Part shown: piece after piece, positions 27,601 to 42,800 of the stretch
Layout of the letters: every line of letters starts with the position of its first letter
Numbering within the stretch: the stretch's first letter is position 1
NCBI GenBank assembly: GCA_022829145.1
Contig: CM040746.1
Location: 30,524,212-30,588,211, forward strand
Source of the DNA: Albula goreensis
Taxonomy: Eukaryota; Chordata; Actinopteri; Albuliformes; Albulidae
Direction: 5' to 3'
Length of the DNA: 64,000 bases
Made by a program: the position numbers and the translations under genes
Notes under the pieces: generated by a model
What the model was told of the DNA's origin: nothing
Seen by the model: only the letters and a program-made list of their open reading frames with translations
Database searches by the model: none

Positions 27601-30600
27601 TACTCGCATGAATGCGTTCACATTATTCAACTGTTTTGTTATAATTAACTGTTCAGTTAAATTTAAGAAAACGTTCACTTGAATGACACTTACAATCAGA
27701 CCGTCCAATCCAGGCAAACCAGGCTCTCCCTGGAACCAAGAGTAGAGAGGATAACATTACATTAAACACAACACTGTATTTTCGGAGGTCCTCCTCAAAT
27801 GACGTCTCTCATATAATGGCATCACTTCTTACATTAGTACAGATTTATTGTAGTCATTGTATTCATTAAGTTACTGAGTGAATGAGTGGACATTACATTT
27901 AGAATTAGTTCTGTGACCTCCTACATGACCACTCTCTGACTACATTTACACTTTGCCAGTTTACAGAAAACAGCCACCTATGAGCTGCCAGTTTGCATCA
28001 TGTTGACCCCAATATCTCAACATTGCCAATACTGCTGATTTCTATGAATTTTGTGCAAACAAGTGCAAACAAACAAGCGAGTGAACAGAACAGTGTCCAA
28101 AACAGTGGATCCAGATCAAATAAACATTCCAACCTGATTTGCCGTATAAAATTGTGCCCCAGGCACAGGGCAACCAGGAAGTACCCAGGTGGTGTTCCAC
28201 TTGTAGCAATACCCGAATTCTGCAAAAAGCTGGGATTTTCCCCGGCCAGACTTGCTCTGGCAGGAGAGGCTTGTTGTGAGAATGTAATAAGTGTCTTTAC
28301 TACTGAGGCCCTATTCATTAGAGCCGTGATTTTCATTCTGCCTGCTTTAGACTGATGTCGGGGGAGTCTGGGTGTCACAAAAGGTTTATGATGGGTGGAT
28401 ATTTCAGGGGCTTATCTGACAAACACCTTGCTAGACCTCTAGCCCATCTCTGCCTGGTACTGACAAGATGAGCCAGGACCACATACCTCCTTTCTCCAGG
28501 AATGATACAGCAGGTGTTTTACACCCATGCCAAGGGAATGAAGAGGTAACAAGGACTGTAAAGCAAACTCATGCATTCATGTATACATGGATTCAAACCC
28601 ATTGCTCTGGTGAGCCATCCTTATTCCTCTAAAACACAGAGTACGGTGTGAGCCCTGTCCAAACAGGACCACAGTGATTATGGTAGTGATGACCAAACCG
28701 TCTGCCTGTGGCCATCACTGGAGAAACAGTACATGCTGTGGGGAAATGGAACCGTTACCCTGATGCCAGTGCCCAGTCCAGCATACACAGGCTCTCCTTT
28801 CTGGCCCTTTAGACCGGACTGCCCCTGTTTTCACAGAAACAAAGAGCAGAAGAGAGGGTGACGATGCAAGGAAACATAAAACAGCCAGAAGAAAAGGCAC
28901 AACTTTTGTGACAGTAGGCTAAAAGGAATTGCATTTTCAGAAAATGAGGTCAGTGAAATGTCTACCATTGCTACTCCACACTTCTCCAACTTACGGGCAG
29001 ACCAGGCAGGCCTGGAAATCCATTCGCATATCCCCTTGGACCAGGGTCACCAATGGTGCCATTACACCCATCCACTCCCGGTGGGCCCCTGCCTCCATCC
29101 TGCCCGGGGTGGCCCTATTATAACACACAAGCAGGGCGTCAGACAGAACACTGCTATGTTTGCAGCAGTACTCTGGAAAGAGAATGTTGTTGATTTTTGA
29201 CCAGCCTCACCATGAATAAACAAAATATGAAAGAGCAGTAAACTTGATAAATCCCAGCCATCACGACACAAATACTCAGACAGCAGGAAGGTTGAGGCGG
29301 CGTTGTTGGGATGCTTCAGTACTGGAACATGGTACTGGGCACTTTATTCTAGATATTATCTTTGAGTTCAATAGATGTAGCCATAACACTCTCAACAGTG
29401 TCTAGAAATGCAAGCCACTATGAGATAGTTCCCTGTGGCCTTTTGAAGTAACCTAAACATAAGGATGGAACAACATCAGATGCTGTTTTTAACATAAGGA
29501 ATGTAAGATGCTTTGACAGTGGCGATTAAAAAGATCCCAGATCAGGGTCTGTGCTGGAACATGTCATGGGAGGACACACTGGTCAGATGTTTGAGAAATA
29601 GGGGACAACTCACTGGAACGCCGTCTGTTCCCGGAAAACCCGGCACACCCATAGGTCCCTGTGGAAGCACACAAAGACACACATGTGGAGCTGGGATGAG
29701 AATACAACATGAAGGTGATTCCAGGGATCATGGCGGAGCAGGTAAGGGTGGGGCTGGATGTGTCCCACTGTCAGGCCACTCACCTTCTCTCCTTTCGGTC
29801 CGGATGGCCCTCTGAGTCCTACATGGCCTTTGTCTCCTTTAGGACCCAGAGGCCCAGGGCCTCCAACAAACCCTTCCGGTCCACTCGGACCTACTGGCCC
29901 AAGGGGCCCTGGCCGACCCTGGGAGAAGACAGTGACAGTGAAAGACAGAATCTTGAATGCACATAATTTTGCACCAACCTAACTGCAGCAATGCAATGAG
30001 ATTTCAACCTTCTAACCCTCAGGTCCAGAGCTGAGGGTTCAAACTACTACTGCAACTGCTGTACTTCTGACTCCGAAATACCATTCACTCACACTATCTG
30101 TGTACAATTACATCTTCTGACTGATGTACTGCAGGAGTTTACATGTAGGGAAACATTTAATTTTACAAATTGCTAGGCACCAGCTTGTTTTTGTTTGGAT
30201 TGGTGTCTTGTTTGTAGAAGATGGTGGTTGCCACAGGGACCAGCTGGTATAAATAGTGTTACCCATAATTCTTCAGCTGAACTTCCAGCTCAAGCTGAAA
30301 TGGAACAAAACACCACAACACCAATAAAAAAGATGACCTGTTCAAGCGTATCCTGTTGGCAGAATCTTGCAGCAGCTTGCAGACTGTGATGTCACATTTG
30401 CCATTTTAGCTTGAACACCTACACAACTGCAAACTGCAGAACAGAATGTTCTGCAAATCAGCAGCCCTTTCAAAGGTAAAAGTGCTGAGAGATTTAAACA
30501 ATATCAACAGCTCAAAGCCCTCCTTTCACCACAAGTTCTTAATTTTTTAACAAATTAACCCCATCATACCACACCAAAGCAGAGCTTCATATCTGCAAAC

Positions 30601-30716
30601 AACCATCCTAAACCACATGATTTTTTGCAAACCCTTTGAGTTCAGGTCAAGTCATACACTGGTAGGTTGTATTATGATTGTTAATTGTATGGAAGTATGG
30701 AGGGTTATATGGTGCT

Positions 30717-30814
<98 letters not shown>

Positions 30815-33800
30815 TGTACATGCTTACTCACACTTTGAATACTGCTGTTGCCCTGTGACCTCTATGCAGCCGGAGATGTTTGTGTGATCTAATGCTGTCA
30901 TATCCTGTTTAGTTCGTGCAATGACTCTCCTCCACAGCGCCCTGTGGTTCTGATGTCCTTGAACCTGACCCCTGTTCTCAGCATGCTATCTAAATATACT
31001 GTCTGCCCCCAGTGAAGTCACAGGATATAAACAGAGCATTAACTATGGGGAGACAGAGGTCCGTGTAGATCCTGTTACCTCTCCAGATTACAGGGCGTGA
31101 TACTCTTTTTCTTTATGACTTTACAGGAGGTCTCCCAGGAGGGACTGCAGTCCGTACTCTCATACACCAGTGACTGTATGACAGAATATATTAGCTGTAA
31201 AAACTGAAGTGTCAAAGAGCAAATGATCTACTAATAATTGCAGATTCATTTCATTTTGCAACTTCAGGCATAACCATACAATGCTACACAACAGACAGTG
31301 AAATCATAAGTAAACAAACATCAATTGCCTCCATAAATCAAACAATCATATATGTTATTAATATCCTAAAAGAAAGCAATCTACATGCTGTACATCACAA
31401 TATGAAACTATGCATTAATGTATTTGCATGACAAAACTAAACCGATGGAACAGACTTCTAACTGGGCGAATACAAATCAAACTAGTGGGATGGATATAAG
31501 ACCAATTTCTATGACTGAATTAGATCATTTAGCCTCAGGAGTTTAACAATGACACTACAAGTTTGACCGTTCCTATGATTCTTATGAGCTACACTTTCAC
31601 AGACAGGATTCAAACAACATCTGTCCTTGCAGACTTGAAAATTAAATAAAAATGTAAGTGTTACTTTTTATCACAAACCCAAATCAGAAATTACTACACT
31701 GTGAAACAAGTGAAGGGTAGTGAATAGTCCCTCTGATAGGGACAATAACATTGTAATATTTTGTCCCTGCCACTAAGTGGCAGCAAAGAGCAAAGATGAG
31801 TAAATTATAGAGGGGGAAAACCCGTGAACATGCAGTAAAAAGCAGTGATTTATTTGCGTGTAGTGTAACATGCCATTGGAATCCTACCCAATAAGTCTAT
31901 GAAAGAAAATAGAAAACAATGTGACATGACTACTTGTACATATTTTAAGTAATATACAACCAGTCAGCCAGTATTTTCAGTGGATGACTCAAGGGGATTG
32001 GAGATGACCCTAAAATGCATCGGGTCAAAGGAGAATCAGTCTTCCTTCAGCACATTCCTTAACACTGCTCCCACACCACGGTCAACTTTCAAACCCCTGC
32101 AATTAATAACCAGGGTGAGTCCGTGGACCAAGGTGAGCTAAAGTTAATCTTTTAGCCACCTGGCTGCACCAAGGAAAGGTCAATGCCTCCAGTGATAGAG
32201 GGAGGGGTCTGTTTGACCAATTACTCAGGGCTATGGCAAAACTATCCCCAGAATCCCACTGATAATAACAGTTTACAGGGCGTGGTGAGGAATCCTCACA
32301 CCTGGTTTAAGGGGATATGACAGGGTCAGATATAAGTTTCCTCGTTGGCCCATTCCAATATGAAATATGTACTGTTTACTGCCTCGAGCGTCAAGGGAAG
32401 AATGTACTCTCAGGTATTCCTTATCTAATAAAAGCACTTCTGTAATGGAACATTACGCCATTTCACTGGGCAAATCAGACTGAACTAAAATAATTTAAAG
32501 TAAATGCTCTTGACATTTGAAATGTAAGGAGTAATGAGTAACAGAATGTACATGATGTAACATGATACATCAGGTAAATACTTGAAGGATGGATATTTAT
32601 AATAACAAATTAATCGCAAAAAATTCAGTGCATTGCCTGTGGCTGACCTTTCAGCTTGGGTGTATTCTTTAATGGTGAGGAAATATTGACCGAGGGTCAC
32701 AGCAGAGGACCCTCCTTACAGCAGTGTGCATGCAGGTATTTGTTTTGTGCTTCCTCATTTTTCCAAAAGTTACCAAGTGAAAAAGTGAGAAATGTGAAGA
32801 CAGTGATGCATCTGGACATATCCAAATTCACTCATGAAAGTTCTGATTCTGTGGGTGAAATCCATTTAAAACTTTACCTTCAGCGCATACATAAAATACC
32901 CCCCCAACCCCCACATCTGCATTTCTGAAGTTTGTGTACCAGTGATACCTTATATAGTACCCCATATTTATATCCTCACATAATGTCTCCTCAGTGACAC
33001 ACAAACCATTGATACCTCCATCTGAATAATATCTATAGATGACAAGAGATTGTCTTATGTTATGGGAAAACAAGAGTTCAGTTGGTCTGCACCTGCTTCT
33101 TTGTATACATTGGTATAGTCATATAATTACCTTCATAATCGCATTAATCAAGTGACACCTCATCAAAAACAGCCAATCTGCATTTCTTTGGTTAATTTGT
33201 TTGATTTAAAGAGACCGTGAGATACTAGCAGGGCCGATGGGTTTCTGAAATCCGGAGGTGCATGGTTCAGTGCTTTATCCCCAGTCTGCCTGTCAGAATA
33301 AATCCAATTACCGGGCTGGGGGATAGATCACCATATACTACCTCAGCCCCTTTCCCTGGGAACTCAGCAAGATTTGCAGGAAGAGTGTCAACAGCAAAGC
33401 CTTTTATATCTGAAGGCGAAAGGGTGGAAAGTGAGGTCAAAGCATGGACAGCGCGTCAGAAGCTGAAGGACGAGACCCTCTCGGTTCAGAAGGTTTTGAA
33501 GACTGCACCTGATGCACAGTGCCTACCCTGTGCAGGGCTGCAGAAAGAACTGCAATGCATTCCATGCAACCTATCAGCTACCACTCAACTGACTATACAG
33601 CATTACCTTAAACCCCCACCAATGGGCGCATTATGAAATGGGTATAATCTGATACACCATGTGACAGTCGCCATATGAAATTCCATAGCCTGTACAGTAA
33701 ATGTCATGTGACTTCACTGAAAACCCTGAGTGACAGGGTGATGAATGATATGCTATTTTGCATGAGGAAAGACAGCCTCTTCCCTGTAACTGCATAAGGG

Positions 33801-36800
33801 AGGTCCTGTGCAAGTGCCACCGCTAATCAAAATTCATGAGCACGAAAGCTTGGGACATGCTTTGAGTCTGAATGACTGACAGCTGAGAACTCAAATATTG
33901 TTCATGAATACTGTCTAAAAACAATTCTTTTCAACTGGAACCAAGCATGAAAAAGGCCTTACTGCTCATGAATATTCATAAGTATTTGCATTTGCCTGAA
34001 TGCTTGAGCTTCAAACATAGAGAAGCTCAAGTTCTACTTTAAAGAGTAGAGTAAGCAATATCTTACTGCTTTGTTTGTAAACTGAGTGTTTCTAGTGAGA
34101 TGGTATAACAATGGGCCAGAGCACTGCTATGGCAGATGGGCTGAACATCTTGCCCTGGAGATGATTTCAGCTGTCAAACTGCTCACTCACTCACCCCTCC
34201 TCATCAACATCTGCTGAGAATCCACTAATTAAAACTTCTCACCCCATCTGAGGACCCTGTCACCTTGCAGCCCTCTGAGGTCATGACCTCCCAGGGGCAG
34301 GGTACGCTTCTATGCATTCTCTCTTTCCACAAGGGTCCACGTCACTGCTGAGATACTGACATTCCTGCCATTCATTTCTGAGCGCAGAAGCACAGGCTTT
34401 CCCACTGGTATCCCACAAATGGCAAAAATGGCTATTTATCATGGAGAGGGAAGACCTTTACAGCGTTAATGAGCAATTTGCTTGTGCAGAACTGTGTACC
34501 TCTAGACATGCATTATTGTAGCTGCACTGTGAAGGTTAAACACTCACACACCTGCCATCATCAACTGCTTGATTCAATTGTTGAACCAAGTCCCATGTCC
34601 TCCCTCTCCAAAAACAACCTAACATAGTTCTACTGAATACCCACAGATTAAAAAAATCTTTTTTATGCTGCTGAAAAAAAGACTTCCAGCCAGATTAATC
34701 TGCAGTAGACTGCATCATTTGTGTCTCAAATCCCCTTCCCCACAAAGGGCACAAAAGAGGCCATTCTGCTGTTTTAAGCCAACTGGCCTTATAAACGCGG
34801 TTCCCCAGCATGCACATCACTTCCTGTCGGCACGGCCAAGAGAATCCATGAGCAGACAGATTCCCCCGGCTCAGCCCATCTCAGTCTATTAGGCCCCGGG
34901 ATTTAGCGGGACCCATTGTTCGTGGGCAGCGAGGCCCAGGGGATGATTTTACCTGTCACACCGCATGCTCACTCGGCCTTCTGACAGGCGCAGCACAAGG
35001 AAACATTCAGCCTCACATCAGAGTGGTGGTGCAGGAGGCAGAGACCATTGATTGATTCAGACTTGATAACCTAATCACCCAGCCCCAGCCCCCACCCCCC
35101 CGCCCTGCACACCATATCCAAAACCCCTGCAGGCAGACCAGACGTTGCAGACAGTACGCCAAACAAACACTGTCGCACCACTGTGGAGCTGGTTCAGCAA
35201 TTTTCCACCTCCCTCCTAACTACTGATGGGGAAGAAACACTAATGAGATAATCAAATGCACTAAAGGAAAAATGAGATTGGACTAAGACAGAGATGAGGG
35301 GATTTTGGTTACTGTAGGGAGGGGAGGGGAGGGGAGAAAGTCACCACTGGGCAGAGCCCTCAGATCAGATGAGTACGGTCTGTTTGAGGCTGGGGATGAG
35401 GGGTAGGGCTAGACTGACAATCTGAGAGATTAGACATGATGGAAAGAATAAAAGAATAAGGTAAAAAAACAAAACAACAACAACAAATCTTGCAAGATAA
35501 TAGGTGCCACAAAAATAATCGTACCAAAGTTCAATCAATATTATTCCTTATTTTTGACTTTGAAAACAAAAAGGATAGGTGTTTTCTTCACATTCATAGT
35601 TGCAGAAATTTTCACTGAACTCACAACCCTATTTGTGAACCAATTATGCTGCTAAAAAAGTGAAATAATGTATTCATGCTAAAAATTCAAATCCTGGAAT
35701 CTATAAGGCCATCTCTACTCAGTGGGTCAAACTAGAGAAAACCATGCACAGGTAAACAAGTTTCAACTTTACCATCGAAAAGATCATACGTAATCTGAGC
35801 TAAACCTTCCTTTCTGTGAATGAATACTTGACTGGATGGACCGCCTGGCCTGTTCTCCTCATCAGACGGTTCTTATGTTCGCACGTTCCTGTGACTGAAT
35901 TCAGGCGCTGTCATGTTTTTGAAGGGCAGAGCATGTAATGATGTAGAGAAATTCCACCCTTCAGGGCTTTCCACACATGTGAGTGTCATGCAAAACTAAT
36001 TCTACCTCTGTTTTCGATTAAAGCTTTTTTTCTCTCAAAATTGATTCCAGCTGTATTTACTCTACTTCCTCTTTCCCCATTTACAGACTGAAATCTGCCT
36101 TCAATTTAGCCCAGAGAAGAACATGCAAGTGTACAGTAGAACATACAGTATAAGACACATGATCAGCAGATGATGTACAAAGTACAGAACCAAAAGTTAT
36201 GTTTTCAGATTAATATGTATTCTTTTGCATTAAGCTTTTGAGCATTTTTCAGATGGAGACTCGATATGTGATTTTAAGTATTCTCTGGATAATGAAAGAA
36301 ATGATGGTTACGGTTACAGGCTTTTCATCCTGACTTTATTTTACACCTCACACATAAAATCAATCATTGCCTCTGACTTTAGCACATATTCTTACAAAAT
36401 TAGCTGTGATTTGTGGTTGGAGTCCTCTGATTCATTATTACAGGTATGTGAAATTGATTTGACTTATGTCTTTTTGATTGTTATGGCGCACCTTGTGGCA
36501 CTTCTACTTTCTTGGTTTATTTATACTGGCTTAGTAAGAAACCATTTAACTAATTGTTGTTGTACAGATTTTCAAACTAGTTAGTAAATGAGGTGAAGAC
36601 TTTAGCTTGGTGAGTCTGTTCAGATCACATGCATTTCTCTTTTCAAACATTTCCAGGAAACTATGAACGAGGCGTTTTCTCAGAGGGACACGGTGTGCCA
36701 AGGTTTTCTCTATCCTTTCCCACAAACCTCGGCCCCCACCTTGGCAGCCAAATGTGTGTGGTGAGGGTCGCACAGAGGCGCATCTCTCACTATTTTCCTC

Positions 36801-39800
36801 ATTTTTATCTTGTATGGAACCAGAGAGGGGGAGGGAGGGCTAGAATGCAGCTGTGTTTAGCTAAGCATCAGTATTCCTGTGTTTGGTTCATTCTTGAGGC
36901 GATGTGACTGTATGTTTGTCTGATCAGTGCTGTGAGTGAGATGGGTATAGCGTGGGATTCCAGGCAGTCTGTTCTCACAACAATGTCCTCTCGGTACTCC
37001 CACTGCACACTCACTGATTCTGAAGAATTACCCAGAATTTGGAAAGCTGAAAAAGGCCTCACTACTGAACTACTAAAACTGTTTCACAGTCATAATCTTT
37101 ACAGGAGGCAGCCCCTTGTGGCAAACAGCAGCAGAACTGATGAGCTTCACAGACAGGGTTGAGAAACATGATGACTACACCACATCCTCACATATTCAGT
37201 TAGTGTGTGTCTTCCTCTCGCTCTAATCCAATTTAGGCTGCCCAAACCAAATTCTCCAGCCATGGTCATTGTTGGAATGTCCACGTGTTAATTCAGCAGA
37301 GCTCAGACAAGCAGCACTGTCCTACAAACATGTGACGTTAGCTGCCACTTCTTTTCACACCTCTGTCCACAAGTTGATCTCGCACTGACATGAGGACGAT
37401 GCTTCAGGCTGCTTTGTGCAGGCTGACTGTGAGTGCTGAATTCACCAGTAGGGGTTGACAGTCAGCAGTGAGACACGGTCATCCCTGCCAACTGCATTGC
37501 TCCCTCCCTGTGTGACACTAAGGCCAGGTATGCCCCTGTCCTACAGGCTATAGGCACAGTCGGCACTGGTGTGGTCCAGATTCAAAACCAGACCGTCAGG
37601 CCCCTGCTTTCCATACACTGCAATGGTGCCTTAACAGGACAAGGCACCCAGCATCCTGCAAAGATATCTTTACATTATTGCAAACACATTTAATTAAAAC
37701 TGAGCCAGTCATGTCAAGGGTTTTTTTCCTATTAATGAAAAGTTGCTCATTTTAAATACATGCCAGTTATAATAGTATATGAGCTTTCCTACTTTAGAAC
37801 AATAGATTTATCTTCCGAGTTGACAGCAAAGTTTTCATTTAAAAACCTCATTATTGTTCCCAAACCCAACAGAGCAGATTGTGTTATTCCCTTGATATAA
37901 TTATGAATAGCATATGTCTCTTTAGAAAGCAGTGAGCTCTGCTTGATAACTTTACATTTTTTCAGCTTACAGCATAATCGGCTTTGACAGCAGTGACCTA
38001 ATTTCAGAGGGATCAGATCTCAGAAAGCTGGACTGGGAACAAAGCAAGAAACCCAAGATCTCTGAATCTTTCAAATGACGTGCAGGGATTCCAGCTTCCA
38101 CCAGCAGAGGGCAGTGCCATACATTAGATCTTCCCTTGGAGCTATGCAGGAGATTCCAGAGCTATTCACTTTGCTCTGTTGCCTCTGACTTACAGCTGTT
38201 TAACTGAATTATGTAAACACTTAAAATTTTAGACAAATCAACTTGACAAAGATACACATACTGTAGCAAAACATCCAAAATCCACTTGTTAATATACACC
38301 TTTGCAAAAAGCCAAATCTATTCCAAAGCTTCCATGCAGACATCTCTAGTCAAAAGGAAGGAAACATAGGAGACTGTGACTTGTTGACAATGTGGCTCTA
38401 CTGCAATTAATCCCTAGTATGAGATATGCTGCTAGGCCTTGCGGAGGGAGAACACAAAGGCAGGCAACCTCACAATCAGCCCAACTACCCTTGTCCATCT
38501 GGCACAACCACTAGAGTTCTGATTTAAGGACATAAGAATACATACTGATAAGAAGAGGCCATATCACACTCTACTTGAGTACTCCCACGGTCTCTGGCCT
38601 GTCTGATTTAAATTAAACTTGGGCCCGACACACTTAGGAATCCTGTTTCAGATGCAAAGGCGTACCTGGAAAGACTGACCTAAAAACCTGCTGCAGCAAG
38701 GCCCAAGTGTGGTGAGTGGAAATAACCCCTGCTTTCTGCCTCCTGCCTCCTGCCTCCACACGCATGTGGTGGGCCTTTCTGCGTTGACCTGTCAACCTCT
38801 TGGCTTCTCCACAACTCATCAACCTTCCTTCAACTCCCAAAGGTACACAGACACACACAGGCACACATATGCACAAACAAAACCACTGTAGTGTGTGACG
38901 CAAGACTGCACAACTTACATACATCCCGCAAGCCTGACCCAGTGTTTGGCTAAACCTGCATTAACCTAAACAAATATCCCCAACATGTTTAGACTGCACA
39001 AATGAAAGCTGGAAAAATCTAGATAAAACCTTTTAAAAAAAACGTAAGAGAGAGGGGAGGGGGTGTGTGGGTGGTGACAGAGAAGGTACCTCCAAAAATG
39101 GAATGCACTCTATGTTTCATCTATGGGTCCAGTCGTTTTGGCTGAGGGTTCTCTCGGCTTTTTGTTAACTTTTGTTCCCCGCTCCTGATTAAGATCGGAG
39201 CTGAACGGAAACCGTGAACAGAGAGCCCCCATCCCTGCGGGTGCCCCCACTCCAGTGGCGCTGCACAGGGGGAGGCCAGTCAGCAAAAAAAGCAGGCATC
39301 CCCTTAATCGCAAAAACAACACTTTGAAAGAGGGGCATGCAGGGAGACAAGGGGGGGGTGGTGGATGGGGGGGCAGTGGAATATTGCAAAATGCCCTCTT
39401 TTCGTTTTGCCCTCTCCCATGGGCTGAGCACTGGCCTCCATTATCTCAGATCTCAATCAGGGAGGCTGGTGGTGGTGAGGTGAGGCCCAATCTGATCTAC
39501 AGCGCCAGGGTTCTGTCCCTCCCGTTCTGTATGACAAGCTGTAGTCCTCTGCTCTTTTTATCTCGGGTGGTTTCAAGTGAGGAACTCGGGCAGAATGAAT
39601 GGCACTCTCATACCTGGGAGAGGCCCTAGACAGCAGCGGAAACCATGAGCAGCGGACCCTCTGACTTTTAAATCCCACTATGGCATGCAGGGGCTTTGTG
39701 CAACGGAATGCAGAGGTCTTGGAATGCTGGTACTGTATGTGGGGAGAGAGATTTCTGGGTGTCAAGCACACACGCCAAACAGAGCCCAGCTTCAACTTTG

Positions 39801-42800
39801 TAATTTACACCTATCTACACTACACCTATTTTGAATATTTCTACCTACTTATGTATTACAGTCGAGGTGTTGATTTTTTTTTTGAAAGCAAAACTCAATA
39901 AAATATATTCTTCCAAGTTATCAACTTATAAAACACATATTCCAAAAGAAACATGTCACTGATAAAAGCTCTGAACTCCATGCATTAGAGTCAGACTCCA
40001 GTAATCTTTACTACATGCCATCACTTATCTGTGCCCTTCCTACAGTTTACATCCATTAAGTCAGGAAAGTAGGAACTATATACCAACTTCATGAAACATT
40101 CTGATTTATCTCTAGGCTCAAAGGTTTACACGAAACAGGAGCAGAAGGACTAAGGGGTCTATTCTGACTGGACTGATATACATGCAACCCATTTTCTTTA
40201 ACGAAGATGGCTTAGGGGCTTTTCTGGGTATGTGTGTTCTGACTTGATGCCCTCAGCTTCCATTTCATAGATACACACTTGAGTTCTGGTCTTAATAAAA
40301 AGGAGAAGAATGCCAGTTTTCTAGTTCTATGTGCATTCAATACTGAACCAAAGCCTACTTTCAACAGACCCCAGGCTCACATTGAGTAAAACAAATGATA
40401 CCATTATTAATGTGAAACTATCGATTACCTGCACAAACTGGGAGCTTGAAACAGACACACATACACAAATATTTGTGTGTCCATGTGTGTGCAGGTGGAC
40501 ATGCTGCACTGCTGTTTAACAAACTCCATTTATATTCATTTAAACCCCTTTATATGTATACACTATATTGCCAAATATTTTATATTTGAAATCACCCGTG
40601 CCTTGCAGCACTGAATACTGGATATAATAAAAAACATGCGGTGGAATGGGAAATCTGGTAAATTAAGTTTTCTATTTCTGGGCATGTGTGGGATCAAGCT
40701 AATTGAATTAAATTCAGAGTGACCCAGGATGGATCACCCAGTTAAGAGGTTATGTAGACGGGGACCACAGGTCAGAGAACACACCTCTCTGATGCACATA
40801 AGAGCTACATGTCCGAGAGGTAACAAATAAACAGTACTTACATTCCTTAAATCACAACTGGGCCATAACACACAATGTGCACATCACAGGGACGATGCAG
40901 CCAATAACAAATGAGCTGAGGTCTGCACAGCTTTACATTTTCTAACATCTCTGCTCCCCCTCATGGAAACTGGTTAAGAGTCAGAGCCAAAATGAAGACA
41001 CATGTTGTTCTCCCTGCTGTGTGGTCCCTCAACCTTAGGACATGAAAGCACTGTTGATTTTGCACTGATGAACACAAGCCATTCTGTCGGCATCCCTTGA
41101 TCCCTGACCCCTTACCCCACTGATACGGATGTTATTACACCAAATTACTCCAATGTGGGACCTTATTTGCCTTTAGAATTTTGAGGACTTTTTCCCTTTG
41201 CTCTCATATTCACTTGTCTCATCTGTTTGGCTTCATAAAGAGGCCCAAGGAGCTCATGGAGGGTTCAAAGTGGGCAAATAACCGTTTAAACCTGGCCTGC
41301 ACAGAGGGATTTGTGGAATAGCTTCTACATTACCCCATGAGAAACAGTTATGTAGGGATCTCAAGAAAAAAAATTTGGGTGTGGGGGAGTGGGGGGTGGG
41401 GTGATACTGTTGCTCAGTGAATCGCAAAAGAGGTTTTTTTTTATGGTGTCCAAAAACATTGAGGCAGGTGATGAAGACATGTCTTGGCGATCTCCACCAT
41501 AAACTATGGTGAGACCGCACAGTACTGTCCACTGCTTGCTCTCTGTCTATCTACAAACACATCAACCCTAAGGTTAATGGGCACAGTGACAGCCAGCAAA
41601 TGTGAATTCCACTGAGCAGCCACTCTATCTCTGCTACCGTAGTCAAGATGTTTGGTCCAATAAATACATTCAATACCAAAACTAACGGTTTTATTCAGTC
41701 CAGGCATTAGAATGCAGCCAATAAGCAAACTACCCGCTAACGCTAACATTTTGTTACTGGATCATTGTATCATCATGTCTTTGTATATGGCATCCTCTTT
41801 TATAATGGGTTATTGCATCCTGACAGAGCAAACAGTTTAGCTCTTGACACATTTTCCCTGCAAACAATCTCTATGACAATCTCTAGAAGTGGACCATTTG
41901 GTTAGTGTCCTGGCTCTTTAAGCCAGGTCAGTTGCAAACATGTGAAGTAATCAGAGTGTGCCAGATTCTTTTCCATATCATTAAGGATTTACAACTGCAA
42001 CTACAGTAAGCTGACACATTGCTCTTACTGTTGGTATTAGTTCCCTGATTTTTTTGAAAGTTCGCCCCTGTCAAAGCTTCATGTCATACAATCCAATGAG
42101 GAAAAGGGCACTGGCATGTGGCTCTCAGGACATGGAAAACTGAACAGAGACAAATTACAGCCCCACACTTTAGACTGTGAAAGAATGGATCACGGTGTGT
42201 AATATGGTGGCTGCCATGTCATTTACTGAGTTTCACTGTACTTAACGCACCCCCTTCTGGGGACTAATTGTTGTTTTAGCTGCACGTCCAGCATTACTGA
42301 GCCATAAATAGAGTTTGGCTGTGCTGTAATGTGTGTCCTCACATTATGCGACAGCATGTCCCACAGACATACTCTGTCTGGAGCTGGGACGATGTGCTTG
42401 AACCTCCCCTAACGTACAAATGTCAACTGATACTGCTGCTACGCTCAACAAGAGCCTGAGAATGCCGGTTACGGGCTGGTGAGGTAAACGGTAGACAGCA
42501 TTGCTTGCACGGTTGGCCTCTCTACTGGCTAAAGATCTTAGATAAAGACTGAAAACCTGTGCAAGATGGTAAAGCATCTGCCAGGCTACTACATCCTGGT
42601 TTATGAAAGTACTTGGGGGTATTGATTATTTATGCTTATTTAAATTGCCGCAAACCCCTCAATATGTCACTTAAGCACTTCCTAATTTTGACATGGCTAA
42701 GGGGGTGAGAAAACATGGCCGATTAAACTGTTCCAAGTTACAAAAGTGAATGAACTGAGCTGAGAGAATGGTTTCAAACAGTGAAAACAACTGTCTTCTT

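Noticed and set aside
27993-28378. Overlapping open frames of about 120 codons on both strands
   Set aside because: Both strands being open reflects few stop triplets, not coding. Neither shows a domain or glycine repeat, and E5 and E6 join without them.
531-29918. Plus-strand proline/glycine-rich open frames opposite the collagen exons
   Set aside because: They are antisense shadows of Gly-X-Y coding (GGN/CCN codons read as PG/GP on the other strand).
33262-33636. 124-codon plus-strand open frame
   Set aside because: No known domain, no signal of coding use and no splice or promoter context.
39110-39322. Minus-strand frame with a convincing hydrophobic leader ([17 protein letters not shown])
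   Set aside because: It starts with GTG, has no upstream in-frame ATG, lies on the wrong side of E1 to be the leader exon, and has no donor that would give a sensible join to E2.
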